From contig CP134536.1 in assembly GCA_031826515.1 (NCBI GenBank), positions 2,672,501 through 2,736,500 on the forward strand: DNA of 64,000 nt. Direction: 5' to 3'. The notes beneath the pieces were generated by a model. That model was not told where the DNA came from. It saw nothing but the letters and a program-made list of their open reading frames with translations, and ran no database searches. The number at the start of each line of letters is the position of its first letter. Within the stretch, counting starts at the first letter, position 1. The position numbers and the translations under genes are program-made. This document shows positions 47,351 through 54,792 of the stretch, piece by piece. The DNA comes from Flavobacteriaceae bacterium HL-DH10. GTDB taxonomy: Bacteria > Bacteroidota > Bacteroidia > Flavobacteriales > Flavobacteriaceae.

Positions 47351-47903
47351 CAATATTACTAATGTTAACAGGCTCGCCCGTCATCATTATTTTTTCGGCA
47401 GTTGTTTTAGCCTCAGGTACTAATATCCAAAGTAGAATATAAAGTAAAACTCCTGTGCCAGCTCCAAATACTAACAGTATCCATGCTAAACGAATCCAAA
47501 TAGCGTCAATTCCAAAGTAATGTGCTAAACCAGATGAAACGCCACCAACATACGAGTTATCCGTATCTCTAAATAGTTTTCTAGAAGGAGATGTTTTTCT
47601 TTTGTAAGATGTTTGTGGTTCATCTTCAAAAATTTCATCATCAACCAAATAATCTTCTGGTTGTCCCATGATTGAAATCACTTCGTCTACCTCTTTAAGC
47701 CCAATAACTTGTTTATTGTTTTGTACCCGTTCGTTAAAAAGTTCGGAAATACGTGCTTCAATATCGGCTATAATTTCAGATCGCCCTTGAGAATCAGTAA
47801 ATGAACGTTTTATAGCCTCAAGATAGCGTTGTAGTTTTAAGTACGCATCTTCATCTATGTGAAAAAATATACCTGCTAAATTTATGTTGACTGTTTTATT
47901 CAT
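47307..47903 (-). CDS. PspC-domain membrane protein, N-terminal part (frameshifted in an A8 run)
   Basis: A 198-codon frame. Residues 1-95 are the cytoplasmic part with NINLAGIFFHIDEDAYLKL and the EARISELF helix, typical of Bacteroidota PspC proteins. The PspC domain follows at about 110-165 (KLFRDTDNSYVGGVSSGLAHYFGID and a membrane helix). After IEKK the frame leaves the conserved sequence: the last 12 residues, KTVLKPYLKR and two before, are encoded out of frame and end in TAA. The conserved continuation lies in the next frame (45781-47350). Its start overlaps the PadR stop by four bases, so PadR and PspC are translationally coupled. PadR may sense envelope stress together with it. Confidence 0.85.
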   Translation of the reverse strand: MNKTVNINLAGIFFHIDEDAYLKLQRYLEAIKRSFTDSQGRSEIIADIEARISELFNERVQNNKQVIGLKEVDEVISIMGQPEDYLVDDEIFEDEPQTSYKRKTSPSRKLFRDTDNSYVGGVSSGLAHYFGIDAIWIRLAWILLVFGAGTGVLLYILLWILVPEAKTTAEKIMMTGEPVNISNIEKKLKTVLKPYLKR

Positions 47904-48241
47904 TTTTTTGTGTTTTTTTGGCTTGTTACTATAGTTACTGCATTATGTAATTCACTCCAAGTGGTGTTTAATTCTTTTAAAAACAGTTTTCCTGTTTCGG
48001 TTAAACCATAATATTTTCTTGGTGGTCCAGAGGTAGATTCTTCCCATCTGTAATTTAAAAGTCCTGCGTTTTTAAGGCGCGTTAGTAGCGGATAAATGGT
48101 TCCTTCTACCACAAGCAACTTCGCGTCTTTTAAGGTGTCTAGTATCTCTGCAACATAGGCATCATCGTCTTTTAAGACCGATAATATGCAGAATTCTAAA
48201 ACCCCTTTACGCATTTGTGCTTTTGTGTTTTCTATCTTCAT
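47900..48241 (-). CDS. PadR-family transcriptional regulator
   Basis: A 113-residue winged-helix repressor: QMRKGVLEFCILSVLK, the recognition region EGTIYPLLTRLKNAGLL, and the wing SGPPRKYYGLTETG. Short PadR proteins of this kind (subfamily 2, without a long C-terminal helix bundle) are usually encoded directly before a PspC-domain or other membrane-protein gene that they regulate. Here the ATGA overlap with the PspC gene fits that. No operator was recognized. Confidence 0.93.
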   Translation of the reverse strand: MKIENTKAQMRKGVLEFCILSVLKDDDAYVAEILDTLKDAKLLVVEGTIYPLLTRLKNAGLLNYRWEESTSGPPRKYYGLTETGKLFLKELNTTWSELHNAVTIVTSQKNTKK

Positions 48242-48311
48242 GTTCTTAAGCGATTTAATATTGTGAAACTGTTCATTTTTTGATTGATTTGATTATTGAT
48301 GAAATGTATAT

Positions 48312-48758
48312 TTATTTTAAAAAATTGATTGTAAAGGGATATTTGTAATAGGCACCATCTCTGGCTTTTAAACTGGCTAATACGATGAATACTAGTTCAA
48401 GAATAAAACCTATTATGGCTAAAACTCCTAATCCACCACCTATATAAAGTAGGGGAGATGGTTTGCCAATATTAATATGAAAATCATGAAAGCCATTAAA
48501 ATCTATAAAATCTAATCCATTAAATATTTTGAATATAAAAAACGGAATGGTAAGTGTGCCTAAAATGATGGCATACAGGAATATACTCATTTGAAAATTG
48601 ATAGCTTGTTTACCATGATTATCTATGAACTCCGATTTTTCTTTATTTGCAGTCCATAATATAATGGGACCAATAAAATTTCCAAACGGAATTATAAACC
48701 TACTAAAGGTTGATAAATGAATGAACGTAGCTATGTTTTTTTGATGATTATCTAACAT
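48312..48758 (-). CDS. DUF4870 membrane protein
   Basis: A 148-residue inner-membrane protein with three to four hydrophobic segments and the DUF4870 signature: a first helix, then GPIILWTANKEKSEFIDNHGKQAINFQ, a middle helix pair and a last one before LKARDGAYYKYPF. The function of the family is unknown. It stands upstream of the PadR/PspC genes on the same strand but 70 bases away. A TATATTTG element on its strand (48788-48795) lies 30 bases before the start. Confidence 0.9.
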   Translation of the reverse strand: MLDNHQKNIATFIHLSTFSRFIIPFGNFIGPIILWTANKEKSEFIDNHGKQAINFQMSIFLYAIILGTLTIPFFIFKIFNGLDFIDFNGFHDFHINIGKPSPLLYIGGGLGVLAIIGFILELVFIVLASLKARDGAYYKYPFTINFLK

Positions 48759-48787
48759 GATTTAAAAGTATATAATAGTATCTTATA

Positions 48788-48795
48788 CAAATATA
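48788..48795 (-). promoter_or_regulatory. -7 promoter element of the DUF4870 gene
   Basis: Read on the minus strand it is TATATTTG, an exact TAnnTTTG match, 30 bases upstream of the start codon. Confidence 0.5.
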
Positions 48796-48900
48796 TGTCT
48801 AAAAGAAGGTACTTTGTTACGCATAGTACTAAAAATTAACATAATTTTAACGTTATTTAGTCTGAATTATTTTCGATATTTTTATAGAAATATATCTAAT

Positions 48901-49362
48901 ATGAAGATGACGCCTAGTAAAATCAATATGTTCAATATGCTTAAGTTACCTGCAGCATATTTTACTGGAGTGAGAGTTAAATCTATTACTAATGATACCT
49001 GTGTGGTAACTGTTAAACATAGATGGATCAATCAAAACCCATTTAAATCTATGTTTTGGGCTGTTCAGGGTATGGCAGCAGAACTTACTACTGGAGTGTT
49101 AATGTTAGCTAAGATTCAAGAATCTGGTAAACGTATTTCTATGTTAGTAACGTCTAATAAATCGGTGTTCACAAAAAAAGCGACAGGAAGAATAACATTT
49201 ACTTGTAAAGATGGAAACTTAATTAATGACGCATTAAACAAAACGATTGAAACAGGTGAGGGGCAAACCCTTTGGATGGAGTCTGTTGGTGTCAATGAAG
49301 AAGGTGTTGTTGTTGCTACTTTTAATTTTGAGTGGAGTGTTAAGGTTAGAAGTAAGCAGTAG
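48901..49362 (+). CDS. DUF4442 hotdog-fold (thioesterase-like) protein
   Basis: A 153-residue protein from the ATG at 48901. An upstream TTG (48814) would add 29 residues that do not belong to the family. The DUF4442 hotdog fold is seen in the LPAAYFTGVRVKSI start, HRWINQNPFKSMFWAVQGMAAE (the central helix) and KKATGRITFTCKDG. Members resemble acyl-CoA thioesterases of the PaaI kind, but no substrate is known. The last codons and the stop lie inside a 7-bp repeat array (49351-49381), which may have replaced the original C-terminus. Confidence 0.85.
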   Translation: MKMTPSKINMFNMLKLPAAYFTGVRVKSITNDTCVVTVKHRWINQNPFKSMFWAVQGMAAELTTGVLMLAKIQESGKRISMLVTSNKSVFTKKATGRITFTCKDGNLINDALNKTIETGEGQTLWMESVGVNEEGVVVATFNFEWSVKVRSKQ

Positions 49363-49381
49363 GCAGTATTCAGTAAGCAGT
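49351..49381 (+). repeat. Degenerate AGTNNGC heptamer array at the end of the DUF4442 gene
   Basis: AGTAAGC, AGTAGGC, AGTATTC, AGTAAGC and AGT follow each other in 7-bp steps. The gene's stop codon TAG lies in the second unit. The same unit in the same orientation to the gene occurs behind the MoxR gene (54769-54792) and the cyclophilin gene (60435-60532). Confidence 0.7.
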
Positions 49382-49529
49382 AAAATAATTATCGTTTATA
49401 CTTTAGGTCTTAGCGCCTTTGCGCGAATATCATTTTTAAGTAAACAGTTCTTAAAATTAATAAGTTACAAAACAGAGTGATACCGAGAAACTAACTAAGA
49501 TTCATAGAAATTGTTTATTAGTAATAAAT

Positions 49530-49573
49530 CCTCCGTGCATCTCTGTGTAACCTCTGCGAAACTCCGTGTAACT
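49530..49573. repeat. CTCCGTG/CTCTGTG intergenic repeat
   Basis: An imperfect series of short units: CTCCGTGCAT, CTCTGTGTAAC, CTCTGCGAAA, CTCCGTGTAAC. A related GC-richer tract, TTAGCGCCTTTGCGCGAAT, precedes it at about 49410. Together with the heptamer array these fill most of the 291-base gap before the AIM24 gene. They look like non-coding dispersed repeats. Confidence 0.5.
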
Positions 49574-49653
49574 TTTTTATTAGAATTTTAAAAACTTTGT
49601 AACAAATAGCTAAATATTTCAACATATAAACGAATCAACAAAAACATAATAAA

Positions 49654-50454
49654 ATGACAGCACATGAAATAGACTATAGAATTTACGGCGAAGAAATGCA
49701 GTATGTAGAAATAGAACTAGACCCACAAGAAGGTGTGGTTGCCGAGGCAGGTAGTTTTATGATGATGGACGATGGCATTAAAATGGAAACTATTTTTGGA
49801 GATGGTTCTAAAAATGATAGTGGCTTTTTAGGTAAAATATTAGGAGCAGGTAAGCGTATACTAACAGGTGAAAGTTTGTTTATGACAGCTTTTTATAATG
49901 ATTTAATAGGTAAACGAAATGTGTCTTTTGCATCGCCATATCCTGGTAAAATTATCCCTATTGATTTAGCTCAATTTGGAGGAAAATTTATTTGTCAGAA
50001 AGATGCTTTTCTATGTGCAGCAAAGGGTGTTAGTATCGGTATTGAGTTTTCTAAAAAGTTAGGACGCGGACTTTTTGGTGGCGAAGGGTTTGTTATGCAA
50101 AAGCTTGAAGGCGATGGTATGGCATTTGTTCATGCAGGAGGCACTATGGCTAAAAAAGAGTTGCTTGCTGGAGAAATATTACGAGTAGACACAGGTTGTA
50201 TTGTAGGTTTCGATCAAACAGTAGACTATGATATTGAATTTGTAGGAGGTATAAAAAATACGGTGTTTGGTGGTGAAGGTTTGTTTTTTGCTAAATTACA
50301 AGGACCTGGAACGGTTTATATACAGTCTTTGCCATTTAGTAGATTAGCGGGTAGAGTTTTAGCTTCGGCAACTAGGAGCGGAGGGAAAAGTAAAGGAGAG
50401 GGTAGTGTTTTAGGAGGTTTAGGAGATTTACTGGATGGAGATAATCGATTTTAA
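49654..50454 (+). CDS. AIM24/TIGR00266-family protein
   Basis: A 266-residue protein of the AIM24 family. It has a symmetric beta-sandwich built from repeated strands, the [21 protein letters not shown]-like N-terminus ([19 protein letters not shown]), GNKGxx-type turns such as [10 protein letters not shown], and the [22 protein letters not shown] motif with [14 protein letters not shown] near the end. No signal peptide or membrane segment is seen. The family is widespread and uncharacterized in bacteria; a trimeric beta-prism core and a membrane-related role have been suggested. Confidence 0.92.
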   Translation: MTAHEIDYRIYGEEMQYVEIELDPQEGVVAEAGSFMMMDDGIKMETIFGDGSKNDSGFLGKILGAGKRILTGESLFMTAFYNDLIGKRNVSFASPYPGKIIPIDLAQFGGKFICQKDAFLCAAKGVSIGIEFSKKLGRGLFGGEGFVMQKLEGDGMAFVHAGGTMAKKELLAGEILRVDTGCIVGFDQTVDYDIEFVGGIKNTVFGGEGLFFAKLQGPGTVYIQSLPFSRLAGRVLASATRSGGKSKGEGSVLGGLGDLLDGDNRF

Positions 50455-50574
50455 TTGTTAAAGTTTATATAAAACCGTAAATCAATTTAATTTTTGCTTA
50501 AATTTAGATGTTAAAAAAACCTAACGCCTATAAATAAATCTACTTTTAATTTAAACCAAAATCCAAATAGTATT

Positions 50575-50772
50575 ATGGCAAGAGCAATGCTTGAGTATAC
50601 TAAAACTGTACTTAAAAAAGTTAGTTTTGATGCTACGTTGTTTTGCAAAGAAGTACAAAAGGCAGTAGAACGTTTACTACCTTATGAGATTGAAGAGCTT
50701 AAAATTTTTATTCATTCTATCGTACAGCAAAACCCAGAATTAAACCAATGTTTAATTTATTTAAAACCATAA
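50575..50772 (+). CDS. Small conserved protein of unknown function (65 aa)
   Basis: A 65-residue, helical, charged protein (KAVERLLPYEIEELKIFI, then NPELNQCLIYLKP). I know similar small proteins from other Flavobacteriia but no function for them. A free-standing gene with about 120 bases in front and its own strong terminator at its stop codon speaks for real expression. No DNA-binding or metal-binding motif was recognized; two Cys residues are too far apart to suggest a site. Confidence 0.7.
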   Translation: MARAMLEYTKTVLKKVSFDATLFCKEVQKAVERLLPYEIEELKIFIHSIVQQNPELNQCLIYLKP

Positions 50773-50800
50773 AAAAAGCGACCTTTTGGTCGCTTTTTTT
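50771..50800 (+). terminator. Terminator of the 65-residue protein gene
   Basis: A 13-bp perfect stem (AAAAAAAGCGACC and GGTCGCTTTTTTT) with a TTTT loop; the stop codon overlaps its first bases. Confidence 0.9.
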
Positions 50801-50860
50801 ATTGAAAATAATTTCCCTTGGTTCTTATGCTGAGGGTAATTTAGTTTTAATAAAATCTTA

Positions 50861-51805
50861 TTAACGTTTATTTGGTAACGGACTTATAATTTTCACATTT
50901 TGAAAAGCAATAGCGCCTCTTATAATGCCAGCAATAACATCTTGTAATGCTTCTACAATTTGCATTTTCAATTCACTTTTATGATAAATAATACTAACTT
51001 CTCTTGCTGGTGACGGTTCAATAAAATAATGTAAGTTTTCTTTTTCTTTATCATTTATATCTAAAGTGTGTAAATAAGGAAGCAGTGTCATACCTAGCCC
51101 TTCATTTGAAAGTTTTACAAGTGTTTCAATACTACCACTTTCTAGTTGAAATTTATCATCTTCATGATTTTTAAACGCTTTACACAAGTTAATTACACCA
51201 TCTCTAAAACAATGCCCGTCTTCAAGAAGTAGCATATCACTAATATCTAAGTCTGATATGTTAATTTTTTTGTTCGTATGAAGTCTATGTTCTTTAGGAA
51301 TATAACATACAAAGGGTTCAAAGAAAAGTACACGCTCTTTAATATTCTCGTTTTCTAAAGGCGTTGCAGCTATAGCGGCATCTAAATGTCCATCTTTAAT
51401 TCTGTTAATTATTTCTTCAGTAGTTAATTCTTCAATTTTAAGTTTTACTTTGGGGTGCTTCTTTATAAATGTTTTTAAAAACATAGGTAGTAAAGTAGGC
51501 ATTATAGTAGGTATGATGCCTAGTTTAAACTCACCGCCAATAAATCCTTTTTGCTGATCGACGATGTCTTGAATTCTATAAGATTCATTTACAATATTTC
51601 GTGCTTGAGTTACTATTTTTCTGCCCACATCTGTAAGTTCGATGGGTTTTTTACTTCTGTCAAAAATTTGAATGCTTAGTTCATCTTCTAACTTTTGAAT
51701 TTGCATACTTAATGTAGGTTGTGTAACGAAACATTTTTCTGCAGCTTTAGTAAAGTTTTGATTTTCGGCAACAGCCAGAACATAGTATAATTGTGTAATA
51801 GTCAT
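50861..51805 (-). CDS. oxyR: OxyR, peroxide-sensing LysR-family regulator
   Basis: A 314-residue LysR-type protein. N-terminal helix-turn-helix (NFTKAAEKCFVTQPTLSMQI), then the two-lobed sensor. Cys199 and Cys208 in EDGHCFRDGVINLC have the spacing, and even the numbering, of the E. coli OxyR disulfide pair, with the same EDGHC context. The protein therefore should sense hydrogen peroxide directly. It is divergent from dps, a classic OxyR target, across a 106-base gap with a dyad. Confidence 0.95.
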   Translation of the reverse strand: MTITQLYYVLAVAENQNFTKAAEKCFVTQPTLSMQIQKLEDELSIQIFDRSKKPIELTDVGRKIVTQARNIVNESYRIQDIVDQQKGFIGGEFKLGIIPTIMPTLLPMFLKTFIKKHPKVKLKIEELTTEEIINRIKDGHLDAAIAATPLENENIKERVLFFEPFVCYIPKEHRLHTNKKINISDLDISDMLLLEDGHCFRDGVINLCKAFKNHEDDKFQLESGSIETLVKLSNEGLGMTLLPYLHTLDINDKEKENLHYFIEPSPAREVSIIYHKSELKMQIVEALQDVIAGIIRGAIAFQNVKIISPLPNKR

Positions 51806-51835
51806 GAGTTATCAATTTAGGCTATAAAAATATAA

Positions 51836-51860
51836 AAACTATCAATAAAATTTATAGTTT
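51836..51860. promoter_or_regulatory. Candidate OxyR site between oxyR and dps
   Basis: AAACTAT (51836-51842) and ATAGTTT (51854-51860) form an exact 7-bp dyad with an 11-base spacer. Further CTAT (51822-51825) and ATAG (51873-51876) words flank it, so the region shows the repeated ATAG/CTAT pattern of extended OxyR sites. It lies upstream of the TAAATTTG element of dps. Confidence 0.5.
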
Positions 51861-51878
51861 AAGCGGTTAATTATAGAT

Positions 51879-51886
51879 TAAATTTG
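51879..51886 (+). promoter_or_regulatory. -7 promoter element of dps
   Basis: TAAATTTG, an exact TAnnTTTG match, 26 bases before the dps start codon. Confidence 0.6.
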
Positions 51887-51911
51887 TAATAAATAAAAAA
51901 AGAATATTATT

Positions 51912-52391
51912 ATGATACTAAATAGTATAGGTTTAGATACTGTAAAAACTAAAGAATTAGCTGACGATTTAAATAATTTATTAGCTAATTTTCAATTATA
52001 TTATCAAAATTTAAGAGGTATACATTGGAATATTAAAGGTAAGCGTTTTTTTGATTTACATGTAAAGTTTGAAGAGCTATATACCGATGCAAATATGAAA
52101 GTAGATTTAATTGCTGAGCGTATTTTAACTTTGGGAGAAACACCTTTGCATACTTTTCAGGATTATGCAGCTAAAGCACAAGTGCCTGTTGGAAAAAATA
52201 TTTCGCAAGATGAAAAAGCAATTGTTTTAATTGTTGATTCTTTATCAGAATTATTAAAAATAGAGCGTGTTATTTTAGAAAAATCTGCTGATGCCAATGA
52301 TGAAGGAACGAACTCAATGATGAGCGATTTTATTACTGAGCAAGAAAAAACGGTTTGGATGATGAAAGCATGGTTAAGTGAAACCATGTAA
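51912..52391 (+). CDS. dps: Dps-type DNA-protecting ferritin
   Basis: A 159-residue four-helix-bundle protein that forms a 12-subunit shell, oxidizes Fe(II) with peroxide and stores the iron. The inter-subunit ferroxidase ligands are present: His38 (GIHWN), His50, Glu54, Asp65 and Glu69, with the spacings of E. coli Dps His51, His63, Asp67, Asp78 and Glu82 (Asp67 is replaced by Glu). The Lys-rich N-terminal tail used for DNA binding in E. coli is short here. Divergent from oxyR, so induction by peroxide is expected. Confidence 0.95.
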   Translation: MILNSIGLDTVKTKELADDLNNLLANFQLYYQNLRGIHWNIKGKRFFDLHVKFEELYTDANMKVDLIAERILTLGETPLHTFQDYAAKAQVPVGKNISQDEKAIVLIVDSLSELLKIERVILEKSADANDEGTNSMMSDFITEQEKTVWMMKAWLSETM

Positions 52392-52414
52392 TTTTCACAA
52401 AACTTATTAATAGT

Positions 52415-52450
52415 AAAAAAGACCTTGAATTCATTTTTAAGGTCTTTTTT
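52415..52450. terminator. Bidirectional terminator between dps and the DUF58 gene
   Basis: AAAAAAGACCTT (52415-52426) and AAGGTCTTTTTT (52439-52450) form a 12-bp perfect stem with A and T runs on either side, between two convergent genes. The DUF58 stop codon overlaps its end. Confidence 0.85.
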
Positions 52451-53781
52451 TATAATAAACCTCTAGCCTTAATTTCTAGATATTTGTTAATGGTATCTAC
52501 TGTAAGGCTTTCAGGAGTGGTAAGTATCGAGTGTATACCATATTTTTTAAGTTCGTTAACAATCAGGCGTTTCTCAAAATCAAATTTTTCGGCAATTACT
52601 TTGTCATATACTTGTTGTACGGTTTCTGCTTTGCTTTTTATTAATATATCTAATTCGGTATTTTTAAAGAATATAACAACTAGTAAATGACTTTTGGCAA
52701 TAGCTTTTAAATAGGGTAATTGCCTGTTTAATCCGTCTAAAGTTTCAAAATTGGTATACATTAATATAAGACTTCTATTCGTGATGTGTCGTTTGATACT
52801 GGCGTATAATCGGCTAAAATCACTTTCAAAAAAATCGGTTTTTACATTATACAACGACTCTAGAATCAATTGCATTTGCGAGCTTCTTCTTTCGGCAACT
52901 ACTATATTTTCAATACGTTTAGAAAAAGAAAACATGCCTGCTTTATCGTGTTTTTTAAGTACAATATTGCTAATTACTAATGTGGCATTAATAGCGTAAT
53001 CTAAAAGACTTAAACCATTAAAAGGCATTTTCATAATACGCCCTTTATCTATAATAGAATAGACAGGTTGCGATTTTTCATCTTGAAATTGATTCACCAT
53101 TAACTGGTTTCGCTTTGCAGTAGCTTTCCAGTTTATGGTACGTAAATCGTCGCCTAAAACGTAATCTTTTATTTGCTCAAATTCCATAGAATGTCCTAAT
53201 CGGCGTACTTTTTTAAGTCCGTATTCTAAAGAATTCTGATTAATATTTAATAGTTCAAACTTTTTTAACTGCTTAAAACTTGGGTATGTAGGCACCATAG
53301 CGCCATTATTAAACGTAAACCGTTTAGCGACCAGATTTAAAATAGAACAAGCATAAATATTTAAGTTACCAAAGTGATATTCGCCACGTTCGGTAGGTTT
53401 TAAATGGTATTGAATAGACTTCGTTTTACGAGACGCAATAGATGCTTTAATTTTAAAATCACGCATTTGAAATTGCTCGGGCACTTCATCAATAACTTCT
53501 ATATAAATTAAAATAGGGTAGTTATTTGTAATGTTTAATTCTATTTGGTTTTTATCACCATTTGAAAATTTGTCAGGTAAAATTCGTGTGGCTTCAACTT
53601 TATTTTTTCCAATAAATACCATTAGAAAATCTAAAGTAAATAGTAGAATTAAAACTAAAATAGAAAGTTGTGCAATATTGAATACTATAGGAATGAAATA
53701 GCTTAAAGCAAACAAAACCACAATGCCAATGCCAGCATAGAAAAAACGTGGTTGTATGTAAAATGGTTTAAAGAATTTCAT
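52450..53781 (-). CDS. DUF58-domain protein (MoxR-associated, vWA-like)
   Basis: A 443-residue protein. Two membrane helices at the start (about 10-55) are followed by a beta-rich stretch and, near residue 200, the DUF58 core YVLGDDLRTINWKATAKRNQLMVNQFQDE. A von Willebrand A-like region follows (VYSIIDKGRIMKMPFNGLSLLDYAI). DUF58 proteins nearly always accompany MoxR ATPases and are thought to be chaperoned by them. Here the two genes are separated by a DUF805 and a YcxB-like gene, although all lie on one strand with short gaps. Confidence 0.92.
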   Translation of the reverse strand: MKFFKPFYIQPRFFYAGIGIVVLFALSYFIPIVFNIAQLSILVLILLFTLDFLMVFIGKNKVEATRILPDKFSNGDKNQIELNITNNYPILIYIEVIDEVPEQFQMRDFKIKASIASRKTKSIQYHLKPTERGEYHFGNLNIYACSILNLVAKRFTFNNGAMVPTYPSFKQLKKFELLNINQNSLEYGLKKVRRLGHSMEFEQIKDYVLGDDLRTINWKATAKRNQLMVNQFQDEKSQPVYSIIDKGRIMKMPFNGLSLLDYAINATLVISNIVLKKHDKAGMFSFSKRIENIVVAERRSSQMQLILESLYNVKTDFFESDFSRLYASIKRHITNRSLILMYTNFETLDGLNRQLPYLKAIAKSHLLVVIFFKNTELDILIKSKAETVQQVYDKVIAEKFDFEKRLIVNELKKYGIHSILTTPESLTVDTINKYLEIKARGLL

Positions 53782-53828
53782 TAAAGCTGTTTATATGTTG
53801 ATTTGTTTTTGTTTAGGTGTTGATTTTT

Positions 53829-54365
53829 TTATTTAAAAGTCCAATTTAATTCGTCAATTATAGGGGTTTTTAATTCTGATATTTTTTCCTTAAAAACATT
53901 TACATTTTCAATAACTCTTTTAGGGATAATTAAAGACATATCTGTATTGAGTTTTAGCAGAAAATGATTTTTTAATTCTATTAATGATTTTATTTCTGAA
54001 GTCTTAATTTTACTTTCACTTGTATCATCATGCATGTGAATATAATTTTCATTAAATTCTAATTTTACTAACTTATCTATCCTATTTTTATAGTTATCTT
54101 TAATGTGATTTTTATAATGTTTTATATGATTTTTTTTTGCCCTAATGGGGTATAAAAAAAACCATAAAACGGCAAACACTAACATTATTAAAGGGAAAAA
54201 AAGTTTATTGTCTGATAGATATGAAAATATTCCCAAGATTATAAAAAGAACAGGATTGATTATTCTTATTTTAAACCTTTTACTTTTGATGCGTTTTGAT
54301 TTTGAGGCTTCGTAAAGTTGATGTTCTAAAAAATCATCGTTTGTTAAAGAATATTCTAATGTCAT
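53829..54365 (-). CDS. YcxB-like membrane protein
   Basis: A 178-residue protein from the ATG at 54365, one base after the stop of the DUF805 gene; an upstream ATG at 54380 would overlap that gene. It opens with LEYSLTNDDFLEHQLYEAS, which fits the start of YcxB-like proteins. Two adjacent membrane helices follow (about 40-80) and then a C-terminal PH-like beta domain (KTSEIKSLIELKNHFLLKL). The function of the family is unknown. It is translationally coupled with DUF805. Confidence 0.8.
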   Translation of the reverse strand: MTLEYSLTNDDFLEHQLYEASKSKRIKSKRFKIRIINPVLFIILGIFSYLSDNKLFFPLIMLVFAVLWFFLYPIRAKKNHIKHYKNHIKDNYKNRIDKLVKLEFNENYIHMHDDTSESKIKTSEIKSLIELKNHFLLKLNTDMSLIIPKRVIENVNVFKEKISELKTPIIDELNWTFK

Positions 54366-54366
54366 A

Positions 54367-54726
54367 TTATTCGTTTTCAATAGCTTTTCCTATGTCATCA
54401 ATTTCACTACCATTACCAATACCTTTTGGGTTGTCTCCATATTCATTTGATCCTACTTCACTATCAGCAAAAAGCATCCAAAGCGCATAAAAAGGAATGA
54501 TTTGATACCAACCACTATTTCCTCTGTCATGACAGCGTTTCGCTCCTTGAGACAATAAGAACCAATATAATGGGATCCAAATTAGCATTAAAATAAATGG
54601 CGATAGTTGACCAAATTCTGAGGTTAAAGCACCTACGCCAATACCTATAATAACGTATATCAAATAACTTAGTCCGTATTCGGTTCTTCTTATTCTTCCT
54701 TTAAATGAAAATGGTTTTTTAAACAT
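54367..54726 (-). CDS. DUF805 membrane protein
   Basis: A 119-residue inner-membrane protein. It starts with the FSFKGRIRRTEYGLSYL motif typical of DUF805 (usually F.GRisRk.yw), has three hydrophobic segments, and the GAKRCHDRGNSGWYQIIPF motif before the last helix. The C-terminal tail is acidic and Gly/Asn-rich. The role of the family is unknown. With the YcxB-like gene it forms a pair lodged between the MoxR and DUF58 genes. Confidence 0.9.
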   Translation of the reverse strand: MFKKPFSFKGRIRRTEYGLSYLIYVIIGIGVGALTSEFGQLSPFILMLIWIPLYWFLLSQGAKRCHDRGNSGWYQIIPFYALWMLFADSEVGSNEYGDNPKGIGNGSEIDDIGKAIENE

Positions 54727-54768
54727 ATTTTTTATTTGTTAAAAGTTAATAGATATAACAAATGATTT

Positions 54769-54792
54769 ACTGCACACTGCCAACTGAAAACT
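54769..54792 (-). repeat. Degenerate AGTNNGC heptamer array at the end of the MoxR gene
   Basis: On the minus strand: AGTTTTC, AGTTGGC, AGTGTGC, AGT. The MoxR stop codon TAG overlaps the first unit. Same unit size and orientation to the gene as at 49351-49381. Confidence 0.65.

Noticed and set aside
48814-48900. Upstream TTG start for the DUF4442 gene
   Set aside because: The 29 extra residues are hydrophobic and unlike the family start; the ATG at 48901 fits.
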